In this document: positions 22,400 to 36,708 of the stretch, in pieces
Numbering within the stretch: the first letter of the stretch is position 1
Layout of the letters: every line of letters begins with the position of its first letter
NCBI GenBank assembly: GCA_964019135.1
Contig: OZ025249.1
Location: 18,129,088-18,193,087, forward strand
Source: Arenicola marina
Lineage: Eukaryota; Annelida; Polychaeta; Arenicolidae
Direction of reading: 5' to 3'
DNA length: 64,000 nt
Notes under the pieces: generated by a model
What the model was told of the DNA's origin: nothing
The model's input: only the letters and a program-made list of their open reading frames with translations
Databases searched by the model: none
Program-made: the position numbers and the translations under genes

Positions 22400-24970
22400 C
22401 ATCAAATTCCACTAGAGCGATCACTGAAGAAATGGAAGCTTTTTTTCTAATGCATGGGCCATCAATTAAGTGTGTCTACTATGTTGCTAGCAGTTCATCA
22501 CATTCATTTATCACGACTGCGATCGGGTATCGTGTTCACGGAATGACATGAAGGAGCCTCTACAGTTTAACTGATAAACCAAGGGCTCCGGGTTTGATGC
22601 TCCATCATGCTGGGCATCCGACTCCGGGAATTGTCCCCCGTAACAGTTGTCTCATCGTCTCAGGAGGTTCATTGGCCGGATTAATTTTATGTGTGCACAA
22701 AAGTGGCCTAAAGCACCAATCCATGGGGTGACACGGTACTTCTGCCCATAATATTCTGCCGCATGTTGGTAAGCAATACGGACCATAGAATCTTCTAGTA
22801 TTGCACATTATTGGAATTTGGTATCATCTATTCAACCTTATTGGCTTGTGTAGAACATATTCTTAGTTGTTATTGTAACAGCCTTTAATGACTGGCCGTC
22901 AACAGATGGTATTCTTAGTTAGTTTTCAAAATGCTTGTCAACATACTAGTTGAGGAAGAGATAATCGTAGTCACTTCAAATTGTGACAGCAGCAAGACAG
23001 ATGCAGATCAGCTTTGGGATCTCGCCAGGTATATTGGTTTAGACCTTGACATAGATACCAACCACGCCATCGCTAGCAACCAACCTCTGAAGCGATTGCA
23101 ATAAAAATAATGATCCATCGATTTTGAGGCCACGTGCGCATGAGAAGCATGAAAGAAAGAGGCCACGGCGAACAAATATTGAACGATCATATCGCAATTT
23201 AGATGACACGACTTGAACCATCATGGTTTCTATTCCATATTGCAGTGGATGGACGGCTGCATGGACTTCCACTTGTTATTTTGACAAATATCTGAAAAAC
23301 GGCATCATTGTCCAAACCCATTGAAGAAAGCAAAGAAATGATACGACTCAATGCATTGACACTTGCTCATGTTTCTTCGTCGGCTACATTCTTGAGTATT
23401 GATCACGCAGCGTAAGTCAATAGTGAATGAAGTCGTATCCCTTAACGACGCTTTTTGCTAAACCTTATGCGTGTTAAGCATGATAATGTCCCCAGAAGGT
23501 GAGACATACAACAAACTTATACCGGTAAAGTAGACGAATGTTGACAAGTTTTCAATCGAAGCTGTCCCGAAGGACATATCAAAAGCCATATATATATATA
23601 TATATGAAGCGGGAGAGTGAGATCCAATGTTATGACTATCCTCTATAATTGCATGTAATCAAACACGTAATAATTTGGTACAGAAGTCCCCGGCAGCGTA
23701 AATGCGATTCATACCTATTCTTTGAGGGCTTATCCGTCAAATCATCCTGTCGTGAATGAGAACACGAAGACACTGACAAAACAATGGTCAATCGGCAAGT
23801 GGCGAGTGTTTGCTATCCTCAAATTTGTTCACATCTCCGCCGAGTTAGCTCAGATGTTATAAATGCAGCAAGATGGTATTCGGTACGCCGTAAACAGGAC
23901 ATGTAATAGTCATCACCGGCCTCTTGTCTCCGGTATTCACTCTTAGTTACGTAAGTGCGGCTTGCAGGCTGCAGGAAAAGGCGTTTTGGGCGACGGACCC
24001 GTCTCATATGTAGGTACACTGGTATATGATATGGCAAAAAATGGGATGATTACCATGCAAGAACGAACTGGAACATGCTTCCAGGCCATCTGCGGCAGGG
24101 CTGCGGCTGACTCACCCGGCCACCCGCCCGACCCCGCAGTGTTTATGCCACTTGAGCGGGGTGGGCTGATGGGCCGTGCGACCCTACCACCAGCAGGTGC
24201 CCGCCACTTACTACCAGGACTACAGGTCTCCATGCCGCTGACCTCTCACGACGTTAACATGTAGCACGGCTTCACCTCAGCCGTGTTACAACGGAAGATG
24301 GATATCCGGGTCGCCGTCTTTTGTTCAAAGCAAAGTGCGTCTCACTTGCTATAATCTCAGACCACACAGCCAGATGGTCTACCGGCGCGAATGCTTTCCG
24401 CGAGTCGGGCAATGCTATTATAACTACTGGACTGTTTTTGTATCGGGAACTATGATCGAGCCGGTGACTCATAACGGGACGTTCCATACGGCAGTATCCC
24501 GGTAACTAGGCAACGACACGTGTTCAATGACTGTAACATATCGGTCAGGATCAGAAGGGGACCTAAGACCGTCGTTAAACACATAAGGCGAACTCAGGGG
24601 AGTAGAGGGGTTGGGGGTGGTTGAAGTGCATTAAACTCTACCCCTTCTCTCAATGTTTGCTGTAATGTAGTCAAATACATATCATAAAACCTAAAATGTC
24701 CTTTTGGTATTGTCCAAAGAGCGGTCATTCTATTATTAAGGATCTACCACAAAGGTAGCTGCGCATGGGTGAGGTTCGGGCGCCGATAAGACGGATAATG
24801 CTATCGGTTATGGTGTCTGCGGAATTATAAAAGAACATTCCCGGGTCACTAGTCTTATATACTAGTACTTTGAATGCTGCATATAAGTGTAATTACAAAT
24901 TACTGTTTTATGACTGGTAATGGTGGCTTGGGAAAATGTATGGGAATGGGGGTGGGGGCACATGCGAGCA
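22400..24970. other. Unique intergenic sequence upstream of CPLANE1
   Basis: About 2.6 kb with no recognisable gene. It holds a TA run near 23591. Open frames of 90-100 codons on both strands near 23.95-24.25 kb overlap each other and show no known domain. Confidence 0.6.
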
Positions 24971-24971
24971 A

Positions 24972-27900
24972 TATGACGGACATGAATCCAATACTGACGA
25001 CCGGGGTTCAGACAAGACTCTAATACTGACGACCGGGGTTCAGACAACACTCCAATACTGACGACCGGGGTTCAGACAAGACTCCAATACTGACGACCGG
25101 GGTTCAGACAACACTCCAATACTGACGACCGAGGTTCAGACAACACTCCAATACTGACGACCGAGGTTCAGACAAGACTTCAATACTGACAACCGGGGTT
25201 CAGACAAGACTCCCATACTGACGACCGAGGTGCAGACAACACTCCCATACTGACGACTGGGGTTCAGACAACACTCCAATACTGACGTCTGGGGTTCAGA
25301 CAACACTCCCATACTGACGACCGGGGTTCAGACAACACTCCAATACTGACGACCGAGGTTCAGAAAAGACTCCAATACTGACGACTGGGGTTCAGACAAC
25401 ACTCCAATACTGACGACTGGGGTTCAGACAAGACTCCCATACTGACGACCGAGGTTCAGACAAGACTCCAATACTGACGACCGAGGTTCAGACAAGACTC
25501 CAATACTGACGACCGGGGTTCAGACAAGACTCAAATACTGACGACCGGGCTTCAGACAACACTCCAATACTGACGACCGAGGTTTGGACAAGACTCCCAT
25601 ACTGACGACCGAGGTGCAGACAACACTCCAATACTGACGACCGGGGTTCAGACAACACTCCAATACTGACGACCGGGGTTCAGACAACACTCCAATACTG
25701 ACGACCGAGGTTTGGACAAGACACCAATACTGACGACTGGGGTTCAGACAACACTCCAATACTGACGACCGGGGTTCAGACAACACTCCAATACTGACGA
25801 CCGGGGTTCAGACAAGACACCAATACTGACGACCGAGGTTTGGACAAGACTCCCATACTGACGACCGGGGTTCAGACAAGACCCCAATACTGACGACAGG
25901 GGTTCAGACAACACTCCAATACTGACGACCGAGGTTTGGACAAGACTCCCATACTGACGACCGAGGTGCAGACAACACTCCAATACTGACGACTGGGGTT
26001 CAGACAACACTCCAATACTGACGACCGGGGTTCAGACAACACTCCAATACTGACGACCGGGGTTCAGACAAGACTCCCATACTGACGACAGGGGTTCAGA
26101 CAAGACACCAATACTGACGACCGAGGTTTGGACAAGACTCCAATACTGACGACCGGGGTTCAGACAAGACCCCAATACTGACGACAGGGGTTCAGACAAG
26201 ACTCCAATACTGACGACCGGGGTTCAGACAAGACTCCCATACTGACGACAGGGGTTCAGACACGACTCCAATACTGGCGACCGAGGTTCAGACAAGACTC
26301 CCATACTGACGACAGGGGTTCAGACAAGACTCCAATACTGACGACCGGGGTTCAGACAAGACTCCCATACTGACGACAGGGGTTCAGACAACACTCCAAT
26401 ACTGACGACCGAGGTTTGGACAAGACTCCCATACTGACGACCGGGGTTCAGACAAGACTCCAATACTGACGACCGGGGTTCAGACAACACTCCAATACTG
26501 ACGACCGAGGTTCAGACAACACTCCAATACTGACGACCGAGGTTTGGACAAGACTCCCATGCTGACGACCGGGGTTCAGACAAGACTCCCATACTGACGA
26601 CCGGGGTTCAGACAACACTCCAATACTGACGACCGAGGTTTGGACAAGACTCCCATACTGACGACCGGGGTTCAGACAACACTCCCATACTGACGACTGG
26701 GGTTCAGACAAGACTCCAATACTGACAACCGGGGTTCAGACAACACTCCAATACTGACAACCGGGGTTCAGACAACACTCCAATACTGACAACCGGGGTT
26801 CAGACAACACTTCAATACTGACAACCGGGGTTCAGACAACACTCCAATACTGACGACTGGGGTTCAGACAAGACTCCAATACTGGCGACTGGGGTTCAGA
26901 CAAGACTCCAATACTGGCGACCGGGGTTCAGACAACACTCCAATACTGACGACTGGGGTTCAGACAAGACTCCAATACTGGCGACTGGGGTTCAGACAAC
27001 ACTCCAATACTGGCGACTGGGGTTCAGACAACACTCCAATACTGACGACCGAGGTTTAGACAAGACTCCCATACTAACGACCGGGGTTCAGACAAGACTC
27101 CCATACTGACGACCGGGGTTCAGACAACACTCCAATACTGACGACCGAGGTTTGGACAAGACTCCCATACTGACGACTGGGGTTCAGACAACACTCCCAT
27201 ACTGACGACCGGGGTTCAGACAAGACTCTAATACTGGCGACTGGGGTTCAGACAAGACTCCAATACTGGCGACTGGGGTTCAGACAAGACTCCAATACTG
27301 GCGACTGGGGTTCAGACAAGACTCCAATACTGGCGACCGGGGTTCAGACAACACTCCAATACTGACGACTGGGGTTCAGACAACACTCCAATACTGACGA
27401 CCGGGGTTCAGACAAGACTCCAAAACTGACCACCGAGGTTCAGACAACACTCCAATACTGACGACCGAGGTTCAGACAAGACCCCGATACTGACGACCGA
27501 GGTTTGGACAAGACTCCCATACGGACGACCGGGGTTCAGACAAGACTCCAATACTGACGACCGGGGTTCAGACAAGACTCCAAAACTGACGACCGAGGTT
27601 CAGACAACACTCCAATACTGACGACCGAGGTTCAGACAAGACTCCCATACTGACGACCGAGGCTCAGACAAGACTCCCATACTGACGACCGAGGTTCAGA
27701 CAACACTCCAATACTGACGACCGAGGTTTAGACAACACTCCAATACTGGCGACCGGGGTTCAGACAACACTCCAATACTGACGACCGAGGTTCAGACAAG
27801 ACTCCCATACTGACGACCGAGGCTCAGACAAGACTCCCATACTGACGACCGAGGTTCAGACAACACTCCAATACTGACGACCGAGGTTTAGACAACACTC

Positions 27901-28818
27901 CAATACTGGCGACCGGGGTTCAGACAACACTCCAATACTGACGACCGAGGTTCAGACAACACTCCAATACTGACGACCGAGGTTTAGACAACACTCCAAT
28001 ACTGGCGACCGGGGTTCAGACAACACTCCAATACTGACGACCGAGGTTCAGACAAGACACCAATACTGACGACCGAGGTTCAGACAACACTCCAATACTG
28101 ACGACTGGGGTTCAGAAAAGACTCCAATACTGGCGACCGGGGTTCAGACAACACTCCAATACTGACGACCGAGGTTCAGACAAGACCCCAATACTGACGA
28201 CCGAGGTTTAGACAACACTCCCATACTGACGACCGAGGTTCAGACAAGACTCCCATACTGACGACCGAGGTTTAGACAACACTCCAATACTGACGACCGA
28301 GGGTCAGACAAGACTCCCATACTGACGACCGGGGTTCAGACGAGACTCCAATACTGACGACCGAAGTTCAGACAACACTCCAATACTGACGACCGGGGTT
28401 CAGAAAACACTCCAATACTGACGACCGGGGTTCAGACAACACTCCAATACTGACGACCGAGGTTCAGACAACACTCCAATACTGACGACTGGGGTTCAGA
28501 CAAGACCCCAATACTGACGACCGGGGTTCAGACAACACTCCAATACTGACGACAGGGGTTCAGGCAACACTCCAATACTGACGACAGGGGTTCAGACAAG
28601 ACTCCAATACTGACGACCGGGGTTCAGACAAGACTCCAATACTGACGACCGGGGTTCAGACAAGACTCCCATACTGACGACCGGGGTTCAGACAAGACTC
28701 CCATACTGACGACCGGGGTTCAGACAAGACTCCCATACTGACGACCGGGGTTCAGACAAGACTCCAACACTGACGACCGGGGTTCAGACAAGACTCCCAT
28801 ACTGACGACTGGGGTTCA
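24972..28818. repeat. 32-bp minisatellite (about 120 units)
   Basis: Units read caatactgacgaccggggtt then cagacaagactc. Variants at a few fixed sites (gaccggg/gaccgag/gactggg/gacaggg; acaagact/acaacact; ccaat/cccat; gttcaga/gtttgga) are mixed along the array. A local higher-order period of 160 bp (five units) is marked by ggctcagac at 27661 and 27821. Open minus frames of 80-90 codons arise because three units equal 96 bp; they are not genes. Confidence 0.97.
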
Positions 28819-29789
28819 CGCGAACACTGAATACCGGAATTAAGGGGTCAACTTCCTGTATAGTCACTCGTCCACAGAAGTCAGAAAGATGTCAGCGCAG
28901 AGAAAGGGAAGATAAATCTACATCCTTTGAGACCTCAGCTGTTTGTTTCTAAACGTATCATTTATCTGTCCAAGTATTCAAGAACAGATTAAATGCGGTG
29001 ATATGATCTATAAGCAAATCACAAGGTACAGGAGAAGACGTACCCATAGTGCATCGCGTCAACAGGACATGGGACTGCCTTAACATGGGCCCAAGCAATC
29101 AACAGTTTTGAGCACACTATTCGCCTTTGAGTGTTGCCAAAAAAAACAGTGAACTTAAATTGACCTTTATATTGATGCCTTATTGCCTGGCTTTCATTCA
29201 GAAATTCCCCGTGGGCAAACAACAACAACGTTAGAGCTATAAACATGACACAATAAGTCAAATAATAGTTGTTAAAATCTATACAACGGATACATATCCA
29301 CTGTACAAGGCTTACTCTTCGCCGCTCTATAGATGATCGGACAGGCGATCGAAATGTGCTGTGTCGAAGGTTAGGGTCGCACCAGAGATTGATAATTTTC
29401 TATCGATGAACCTATAAGTTGCCACCAGTGATGTTCACATTCTCAACAAAGTCCCACTCGGCAAAATGTCACAGCAATTGTTTATCTCATTTGGACAGGG
29501 CTTATATCATATTACGAAACGGTGATAGGACGGTTTGGAGGTCCGATCCGCCACAACGTGTATAATTCACAAAAAATTGTGTCACAGAACCACAACAGCT
29601 ATATATTGGACCCATTTTAGCCATTTATTGATTCTGCTCATTATGCGAATCCACGACTAATCTCTGTGGTTGATAGTAACCTCGCTTTCACTCGCGTCTT
29701 CACCTATAAATAGTGTAATAGTTATCCACTTTATACATCCAGTAACTGGTAACCATATCCTTTAATTGACATTCAAACTGTCTGATTTC
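28819..29789. other. Unique spacer between two 32-bp arrays
   Basis: About 970 bp of AT-rich unique sequence. The only notable frame (minus, 29019-29261) begins with a hydrophobic stretch but has no similarity I recognise and no splice support. Confidence 0.6.
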
Positions 29790-30614
29790 AGCATACCTCA
29801 CACTGTTTGACCCCTGCATCAGCAATACCTCACACTGTTTGACCCCTGTATCAGTCATACCTCACTGTTTGACCCCTGTATCAGTCATACCTCACACCAT
29901 TTGACCCCTGTATCAGCCATACCTCACATTATTTGACCCCTGTATCAGCCATACCTCACACTGTTTGACCTCTGTATCATTCACTGTTTGACCCCTGTAT
30001 CAGCCATACCATACATCGTTTGACCCCATTAATGATCAGTCATACCTCACACTGTTTGACCCCTGTATCAGCCATACCTCACACAGTTTGACCTTAAAAT
30101 TTGTATCAGCCATACCTCACAGTTTGACCTCTGTATCAGCCATACCTCACACAGTTGGACCTTGGTAGCAGCCATACTTCATACCATTTGATCCCTGTAT
30201 CAGCCATACCTGACGATATTTGACCCTTGTATTGCCCATACCTCACACCACTTGACCCCTGTATTGCCCATACCTCACACCATTTGATCCCTGTATCAGC
30301 CATACCTCAAACCATTTGACCCCTGTTTCAGCCAAACCTCACATTGTTTGACCCCTGTAGCAGGCATACCTCACATTGTTTGACCCCTGTATCAGCCATA
30401 CCTCACACCATTTGACCCCTGCATCAGCCATACCTCACTGTTTGACCCCTGTTTCAGCCATATACCTCACACTGTTGGACCCCTGTATCAGCCATACCTC
30501 AAACAGTTTGACCCCTGTGTCAGCCATACCTTACACTGTTGGACCCCTGTATCAGCCATACCTCAAACAGTTTGACCCCTGTGTCAGCCATACCTTACAC
30601 TGTTGGACCCCTAT
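29790..30614. repeat. Degenerate minisatellite of about 32 bp (about 26 units)
   Basis: Diverged units of tcagccatacctcacactgt followed by ttgacccctgta, with indels. It is much more decayed than the neighbouring 32-bp array and unrelated to it in sequence. The last three units (30480-30610) are nearly identical duplicates. Confidence 0.93.
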
Positions 30615-32640
30615 ATCTTGCTAAGCCCCCTACTGTATCTTGTCATATTTATATATCTGGGTGCTATTGCAATTATAATGTTAGATCATTAAGGTGCGTT
30701 AATTGCAAATGTTAGGTCACAATTTTTAGTTTTCTTGCTGGGAATTGCTGATATTGTATAAATTTTACTCACAAATACTGTGCCATCAATTATATTACAT
30801 AAAGATAACTTGCAAAAAAGGAAAAATAAATAATAAATCTGTTAACTACATACTGATTATAAATAATAAATAGTGGTATAAGTGAAAATGATATGATACA
30901 TCAATTTAAAATCTCAACAGATATAATTTATAAGTATTAAATTTTGTAATATATACAGTGCTCATGCAGGATTGAATCTCCATTCAGTTAATTGCAAACT
31001 TTCACTTAATCGCAATAAAACCAAATGCCATTTCCTATAAAATCTCATGTTAACAACTTTGGTAATCATAACTTTGGTTAATCATAAAATCTGCTTAATT
31101 AATAGCTATTATAACATTTACCAGTTTTACTTACAGACAGATTAGGAAATTAGTCTAAATAAATATTATTTTAAATAATAATCAGTGTTTAATCAGTTAA
31201 TAAGCAATGCATATATATATAGCATATATACACATACAGCAATTCTGATAGGTATACATCCTGCGTCATTTGTCACCAAAAAATTTCAAATGACACATTT
31301 CGTTTAGTTGTGAGGGGACATGGGGATATATTGTAAATATATAGTCAGCAAACTAGGCAATATTTCATTTCAATTTTACAGACCCATTATTGTTCGGATG
31401 TCCCATAATTTTAAGGAGCTCTGGGACACTTGGACCCACCCACTAGCCTACCTTTGATAATCACTGCACATATATATAAACCCAATTAATATATATCTTC
31501 TGTTCTGACCTGTCAAACATTGCCAACTTCTGATAAGCACAACTTTGGTTAGTGGCAAGAACTTCGCTGGCAAACAGATGTAGCAATCAAGGGGAGTGCA
31601 CTGTATATACATGTCTGTCGAATTCTTATTTGACTTTGACTTAATTATTATTATTTTTATTTATTAATTATAACAAACTTAACTAGAAATTAGTGGTTAA
31701 ATAAAAATAAATATCAGTTATTTAACTAGAATATGAGCAAGCTTACCTGATATGAAGTATATATTTATCAGATTATAAATATATATTAATCCAATATATA
31801 TCTGATAGTAGTCAGTAAAGTGATGATGCATGACGTACTATTCATGATATTCAGATAGACTACCCATAATTTAATTATAGGTAGTGTTCAGACAGTGTAT
31901 CTGGGTCTCGAATGCTGAATTTCATTTCAGTGCACCATGCAGTTGTCAGGTAATCCATGCAGCCTTGCAATGTTAATGTAAATCTAGCCACTCACTGACT
32001 CAGGCTGGTTGCCATGCAGCCAGATAAGTTATATGATAAAATAGTGGCTATAGGCATCTTACAAATACAAGTGATTCCTGATAGATTCCAGGCCGTCATG
32101 GCAAACAGATACACATAACGAAGTGTGGGTACGTGTTACGCCTGTGTAGACTTCGTCTAGGTCTGCCTAACATGGGCGTGGAGAATCAATCGATATTTAA
32201 TCCATATCCCACTCAGAAAGCAGGCATGTGCACGTTCGCGCACCTGGCGCCAGGTAAGTGTATCGCAATCAACGTACGAGAGGCCCTGGTAACGAATTCA
32301 AGCCGAGAACAGAAATAGTGACTAATGATACTTGTATTCTGCTTCGAAAATAAAGCTAATGCCTTGCTAAAAGGCCAACGTACCTTTAAAATCGCATTTG
32401 TTTACATGTTTCCATCGCTTGTTTCGCCCGCTTGTCACTGGAACGCCACTGACGTCATAGGGAATGCCCCACGGAATCCCCGTACAGGTAACTTTCAGCG
32501 GAGTGGTGTTAACCGGGTGACTCTTTTGTTTCGAACTCCAAACCCTTGGCGTTTGACTTATGACGAAGTATTTTGACCCTTAAACTTGGCATACGTACTT
32601 TATACTGACAGAATAATGCTAGATCTAGCCTTTCATAAGA
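30615..32640. other. AT-rich block with transposon debris
   Basis: Strongly AT-rich, with many ATATAT runs and no supported gene. It includes the pogo-like element annotated separately. A 61-codon plus frame at 32133-32318 has no recognisable domain. Confidence 0.6.
30956..31603. mobile_element. Possible non-autonomous pogo/Tigger-like DNA element
   Basis: The left end reads ta|cagtgctcatgc and the right end, reversed, ta|cagtgcactcccc. Both are flanked by TA, the Tc1/mariner target duplication. Inside both ends are motifs such as aactttggtta and ttaatcgcaa, reminiscent of pogo termini. Only about six terminal bases match exactly and there is no transposase frame. Confidence 0.35.
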
Positions 32641-32748
32641 CCAAGGCTTGCCGAGTTAGGCAGTGTTTGCTTCATCAATGCATCTAGTACACAGGTGGAA
32701 TTTGCCTGATCAGACAAAACATGAGAAGAACGTCCTAAACAGGGGCTT

Positions 32749-33047
32749 TGGGATCCAGGAATTTGAAAAAGGGGGGGGGGGGGGGGGGATCCAAACTCGG
32801 GGAGGAGGGGAGTCTGCACAAAATTGCGACCGGGGGATCCACCAATTTGTTGACGCATCCGGAGGGTCCACTGAAAACTTGCGACCGGGGACGTTCTTCC
32901 TAAAAAAGGAGGGGTCCACGCCTCGAGGATCAGATTGCCTAAATGTTGCATTGAAAAACGGCATTCTTCCTCAAAAAGGGAAGAGGGGGGGGGGGGGGGT
33001 ACGGACCACAGGAAACCCTCCCCTTGATCCTACATCCGCCCTTGTTA
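32749..33047 (+). mobile_element. hAT-like MITE, copy A, with long G-tracts
   Basis: Starts ggatccaggaatttg and ends gatcctacatccgcccttg. It shares gaaaacttgcgaccgggg with the element at 49516-49690. G-runs of about 18 and 14 lie inside. Ends of the CAGGGGCGGATC type are common among hAT-derived MITEs; target duplications are not clear. Confidence 0.5.
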
Positions 33048-33119
33048 AACGCCATACGTAATTTTTTTTAATACCTAAATGACATTGCCTTTGCAATTAT
33101 GTGACCTATTTAAGAAATA

Positions 33120-33770
33120 TCGGATTATATATGTGCTGATGATACAACGTTAATTGCTGAGCATATAAATTACACTTGGGTCAAAGTTTCACATATAGGC
33201 TGTAATGACAAAATAAATCATCAATTAACAAATCGAAGTGAATAGAATGAACAAATTATTATCAAACGAAGAAGTCAAAGTTCATGTTTTTCTAGATGCC
33301 TGGCAAACACCCAGAGGTTCCAAGTATTTTATTTATAATAACACTCGCCTGGAATGTCTAGATGAATTCAACTAGGACTCACTACAAAATATAACATGAA
33401 GTGGCACAGTCACTCAAACAAGATAACAAACAAAGTGTTGAAAGTCATTTCAACCATGCATGAACAAATTTAAGTATACATTAAATTATCACAGAATACT
33501 CTTTTAACAATATAAAACTCACTTATAGTACCCCATTTAAACCATTGTATTCTGGCCTGGGGTTATCTCACTAAACCTTTAGAAAAGTAACAGAAGAAAG
33601 CTATTAGCATTATAACTCAAAGTGAATTTAACGAACATATGCAGAGCCATCTTTTAAAATAACATTCATCATTGACAACTTTTTAAAGGTCATCGAAAAT
33701 TGACCAACAAAAATGTACCACATTATTTCAGTCATATACCAATTTTATATTGCATGTAATGTCCAGGTTT
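33120..33770 (+). pseudogene. Reverse transcriptase remnant of a non-LTR retrotransposon
   Basis: Decayed coding sequence on plus. It begins with the catalytic-motif region CADDTTLIAEH (the YADD box with Tyr to Cys) at about 33133. A frame change follows, then the conserved C-terminal RT pattern: NKITNKVLKVIST, LSQNTLLTI*NSLIVPHLNH, CILAWGY and QKKAISIITQSEFNEH. Stops and frameshifts show it is dead. The type is Jockey/CR1/RTE-like. No endonuclease domain is visible upstream. Confidence 0.8.
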
Positions 33771-33779
33771 ATTGTCATG

Positions 33780-36120
33780 GCACAAGGAGGGGGGGGGGGG
33801 TACTTCCGTTCCTCATGAATGGGCTATTCATTTCATCGTGAAGTGGAAATGAAATCGGGAAATCGCCAGTTTATATTATGACCGCCCTTCCTTTGTATGC
33901 ACGGAGTTCTCCTTTTGATTCATCGTACCTATACTGCACATGTCATTTTCGGAGGGGAGCGGGGGGGGGGGGGGTGGACTTTCATTTGGTTCTCATTGCA
34001 GGTGTTCCGCGGAAAACACCCCCCTTTTTCAGATTTACTCGCTCCACCTCCCCCCACACCCTCTCCCCGCCCTCTGCTTTTTGCATCTGCCTGAAATCGA
34101 TCGGTTTGTGAAAATATCTTAATTTTATGCTGTTCCGCGTAGGCCCGTTTTTTGCTCGTTATACATAGCCTCCCACGCCGCAGTTAACTTGCAATACCCC
34201 CGTTTATGTGAAAATTCTCGTTTCAAAAGCCGCCTTTTCTCAAGTAGCCAGGGCGGACCCATACGCATTGAATCATTTGACACATTACGACAGATCTGGC
34301 ATTACGCCAAACCTGGAGCGCACACACTTTAGCACATGATTGAGATGATTATGCCAGCAGGTTTTGCCCATTAGCGTTACTCCGGTCTTGGATATTTTCT
34401 ATGATTATAAAAAAATCATAAATCTTCACTAGAGCTGTGAAAAAGAATTACGACCCAATGCGAGTCCATTTTGACTCCTGTGTCTTCCTTTGCTATTGAA
34501 GCAAAGACGGTTTTCGATCGTTATAATGACCCCCCCCCCCCCCCGCCCCTCCCCCACACCGACCAATCCACCCATACGTCCATGTTTTTTCTTTAATGCA
34601 AGGTCAGCATCTTTCGCAAGTCGGAGGACTTCCCGCCATTTCCTCTTAAGGCGAGTCGACTATTCTTAATGACGCCATAGATTGTCTAGACAATCTTTGA
34701 TTACACGCCCACATATATCCCGTTTTAGTGATGTTTGCTTACGAAGGCTATTTGTCGTTAACACAATAACTCGATAAGTGTGACCTTCTCGCGAGCCAGG
34801 AAGGAGACGCTGTCCCTTGGTGCCCGCCGGTACGATTCATCATATCAGGATCAGCGCAGGTTGGAAAAGCGATCGCAATACGTACAGACGCAAGGTCAAG
34901 ACTCGATTCTTCACGGTCCAGATAACGTGCATGTACGTATTACTATGGAAGTTCAAATTTGTGTTCAAAATTTTATGATAGAAAGCGGACGCTTTGATGT
35001 TTTATCTAGACGAAACAAGCACATATAAACAGTATAACAAAATTGGTCGCTAACGTGTAATGTAACTATTAGATGTCAGTTGTTAGACTACGGCCTTGAA
35101 TATTAGTATATGTCGTTGTTGCTAAGTTTTCTCCACTTACTTGTCCAGCGGTTCACCAGCAAACCCGTTTATACCCACGAGAGGATTGTATCAGATTTTT
35201 CTGTTTATCTAATCGTGTTTAAATAAATATGTTTAAACCAAGGGGTGAGGGCAAGGGGACAGAACAACCCTTCCGCTAATCGATCAATTAAGTTAAATAA
35301 CAGAGGTTTGGGGAGGGCGCCAGGGAGAGGTGGAGGTTGGAACTGGGGGTGGTGGGTGGGTGTGGGGGGGGGGGCGTAAGACACGTTAGAGATTGGTATC
35401 CCTCTCTCACCCTCACAACCAGCACCTAATTGATTTAAAAAAGGAATGGTGTCGGCGTACATCTTTTATCTAACGATAAACGAAAAATGCTGATCTAACG
35501 TTATTGTACAGCACCGACGATCGATTAAAATAACATCAATCGTCGGTCTATGTCTCGCGCATAATCTACTTATCTTAGCTAGTCATAGAACGACCCAATA
35601 TTCTCCATGGGAAAGCAGAAATAGTGATGCCAGAGCAAACGAGACTAAGGGGAATATTAGGACCTAAAGCGAACCATGGTTGCATGTTTAAAAGTTGTCA
35701 AGCCTTGCAAACAGAGACTTTTTAACTTTAGCTCATTAAGACGAACATTTTCCATTTTCGTCTTAGGTCGGTGTGTTCGATTATTAAGACGAAAATCTAC
35801 GATTTCTAAATTCACCAAGAGATGCAGAATAGCAATCGTCAGGCTAAGTTCGTAGATGGGCGATGTGGGTCACAGGTGCAGATTCCATTTGTGCAAATCG
35901 CCAGAATTGTTTTTCTGCTAAAAATTCCCAAAGTTCAAAGTCCATCTCTTGGGGGGATGGGGGTATTTGTTACTAAACCACTTCCAAATATACATTTCCC
36001 AGTGGTTACTAACGCCATTTAATTATTAGATGCAATTATTTTACAATGTCTCTTATGCCATAAATATTAATATCTAAAGTCACCAAAATAAACTCAAGCA
36101 GCGAACGATCCATTTCCAAA
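33780..36120. other. Unique sequence with several homopolymer tracts
   Basis: No supported gene. G- or C-runs of 10 or more lie near 33788, 33961, 34531 and 35366, probably within degraded MITEs. A perfect 8-bp stem (attgtcta-gacaat) lies near 34680. Overlapping 60-110-codon frames are proline- or glycine-rich artefacts of the tracts. Confidence 0.55.
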
Positions 36121-36167
36121 CCCCCGCCCAGATAAGAGATTTGTGACGTCACAAGATGAACCGGTTT

Positions 36168-36708
36168 GAGTGCGCCTCGCTCGCTTCTAGTCACACGATT
36201 CATCACGTACATTTTATTTTATAGTAATAAGCTTACTTGTGGAAACCCGAACGTTATGGTGTCAAATACATAACGGTTAGGACAAAAAACTAAGTAGCTT
36301 TCACCAATTTGTCTGCTGGTCGCGCAATTACTATTTTATTTGATTATAAGACATATTTGTAGGTTATTGATCTAGATCCCATGATATAATAAGCATAACT
36401 TTTTATGAATGAGGCGTTCGCACTACTGTTTTGCGAAGGGCGTTTTGAGGTTTTCAACTTTTACAGTTCCTTAGCAATCTCGAGATGGCTCGAAGCGATA
36501 CGTACGGCGGCAGACCACATGCTCCGGTTGCCCGAATACCTCCACTTGTTCTTCTTCACCCTCACTATCATTAATTCCAAATAATCGCGCTGGCATAGCT
36601 GCATCCCGATCGATGCGGAAGGACGATGGCCCTCCTAGACGCCATGCTCAAAAGTCGCGTTTTACCGTATTGCGCAACGAAACCGGTTCATTTGTGACGT
36701 CACGAATC
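36168..36708. mobile_element. MITE-like element with inverted termini around TGACGTCA
   Basis: Left gtgacgtcacaagatgaacc (36142 on) and, inverted on the right, gtgacgtcacaaatgaaccg (ending near 36704). Both continue ggttt and then a tgcgc-rich stretch, about 30 bp of inverted repeat around roughly 510 bp without a transposase frame. Boundaries are approximate. Confidence 0.4.

Noticed and set aside
24972-28818. CRISPR-like array
   Set aside because: Whole units repeat without unique spacers, and the other features are eukaryotic.
24972-28818. tRNA B-box-like ggttcaga in each 32-bp unit
   Set aside because: No A box at a suitable distance and no cloverleaf.
29790-30614. Nuclear-receptor half-sites (tgacc) in each unit
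   Set aside because: Single half-sites at 32-bp spacing in a decayed repeat are not evidence of regulation.
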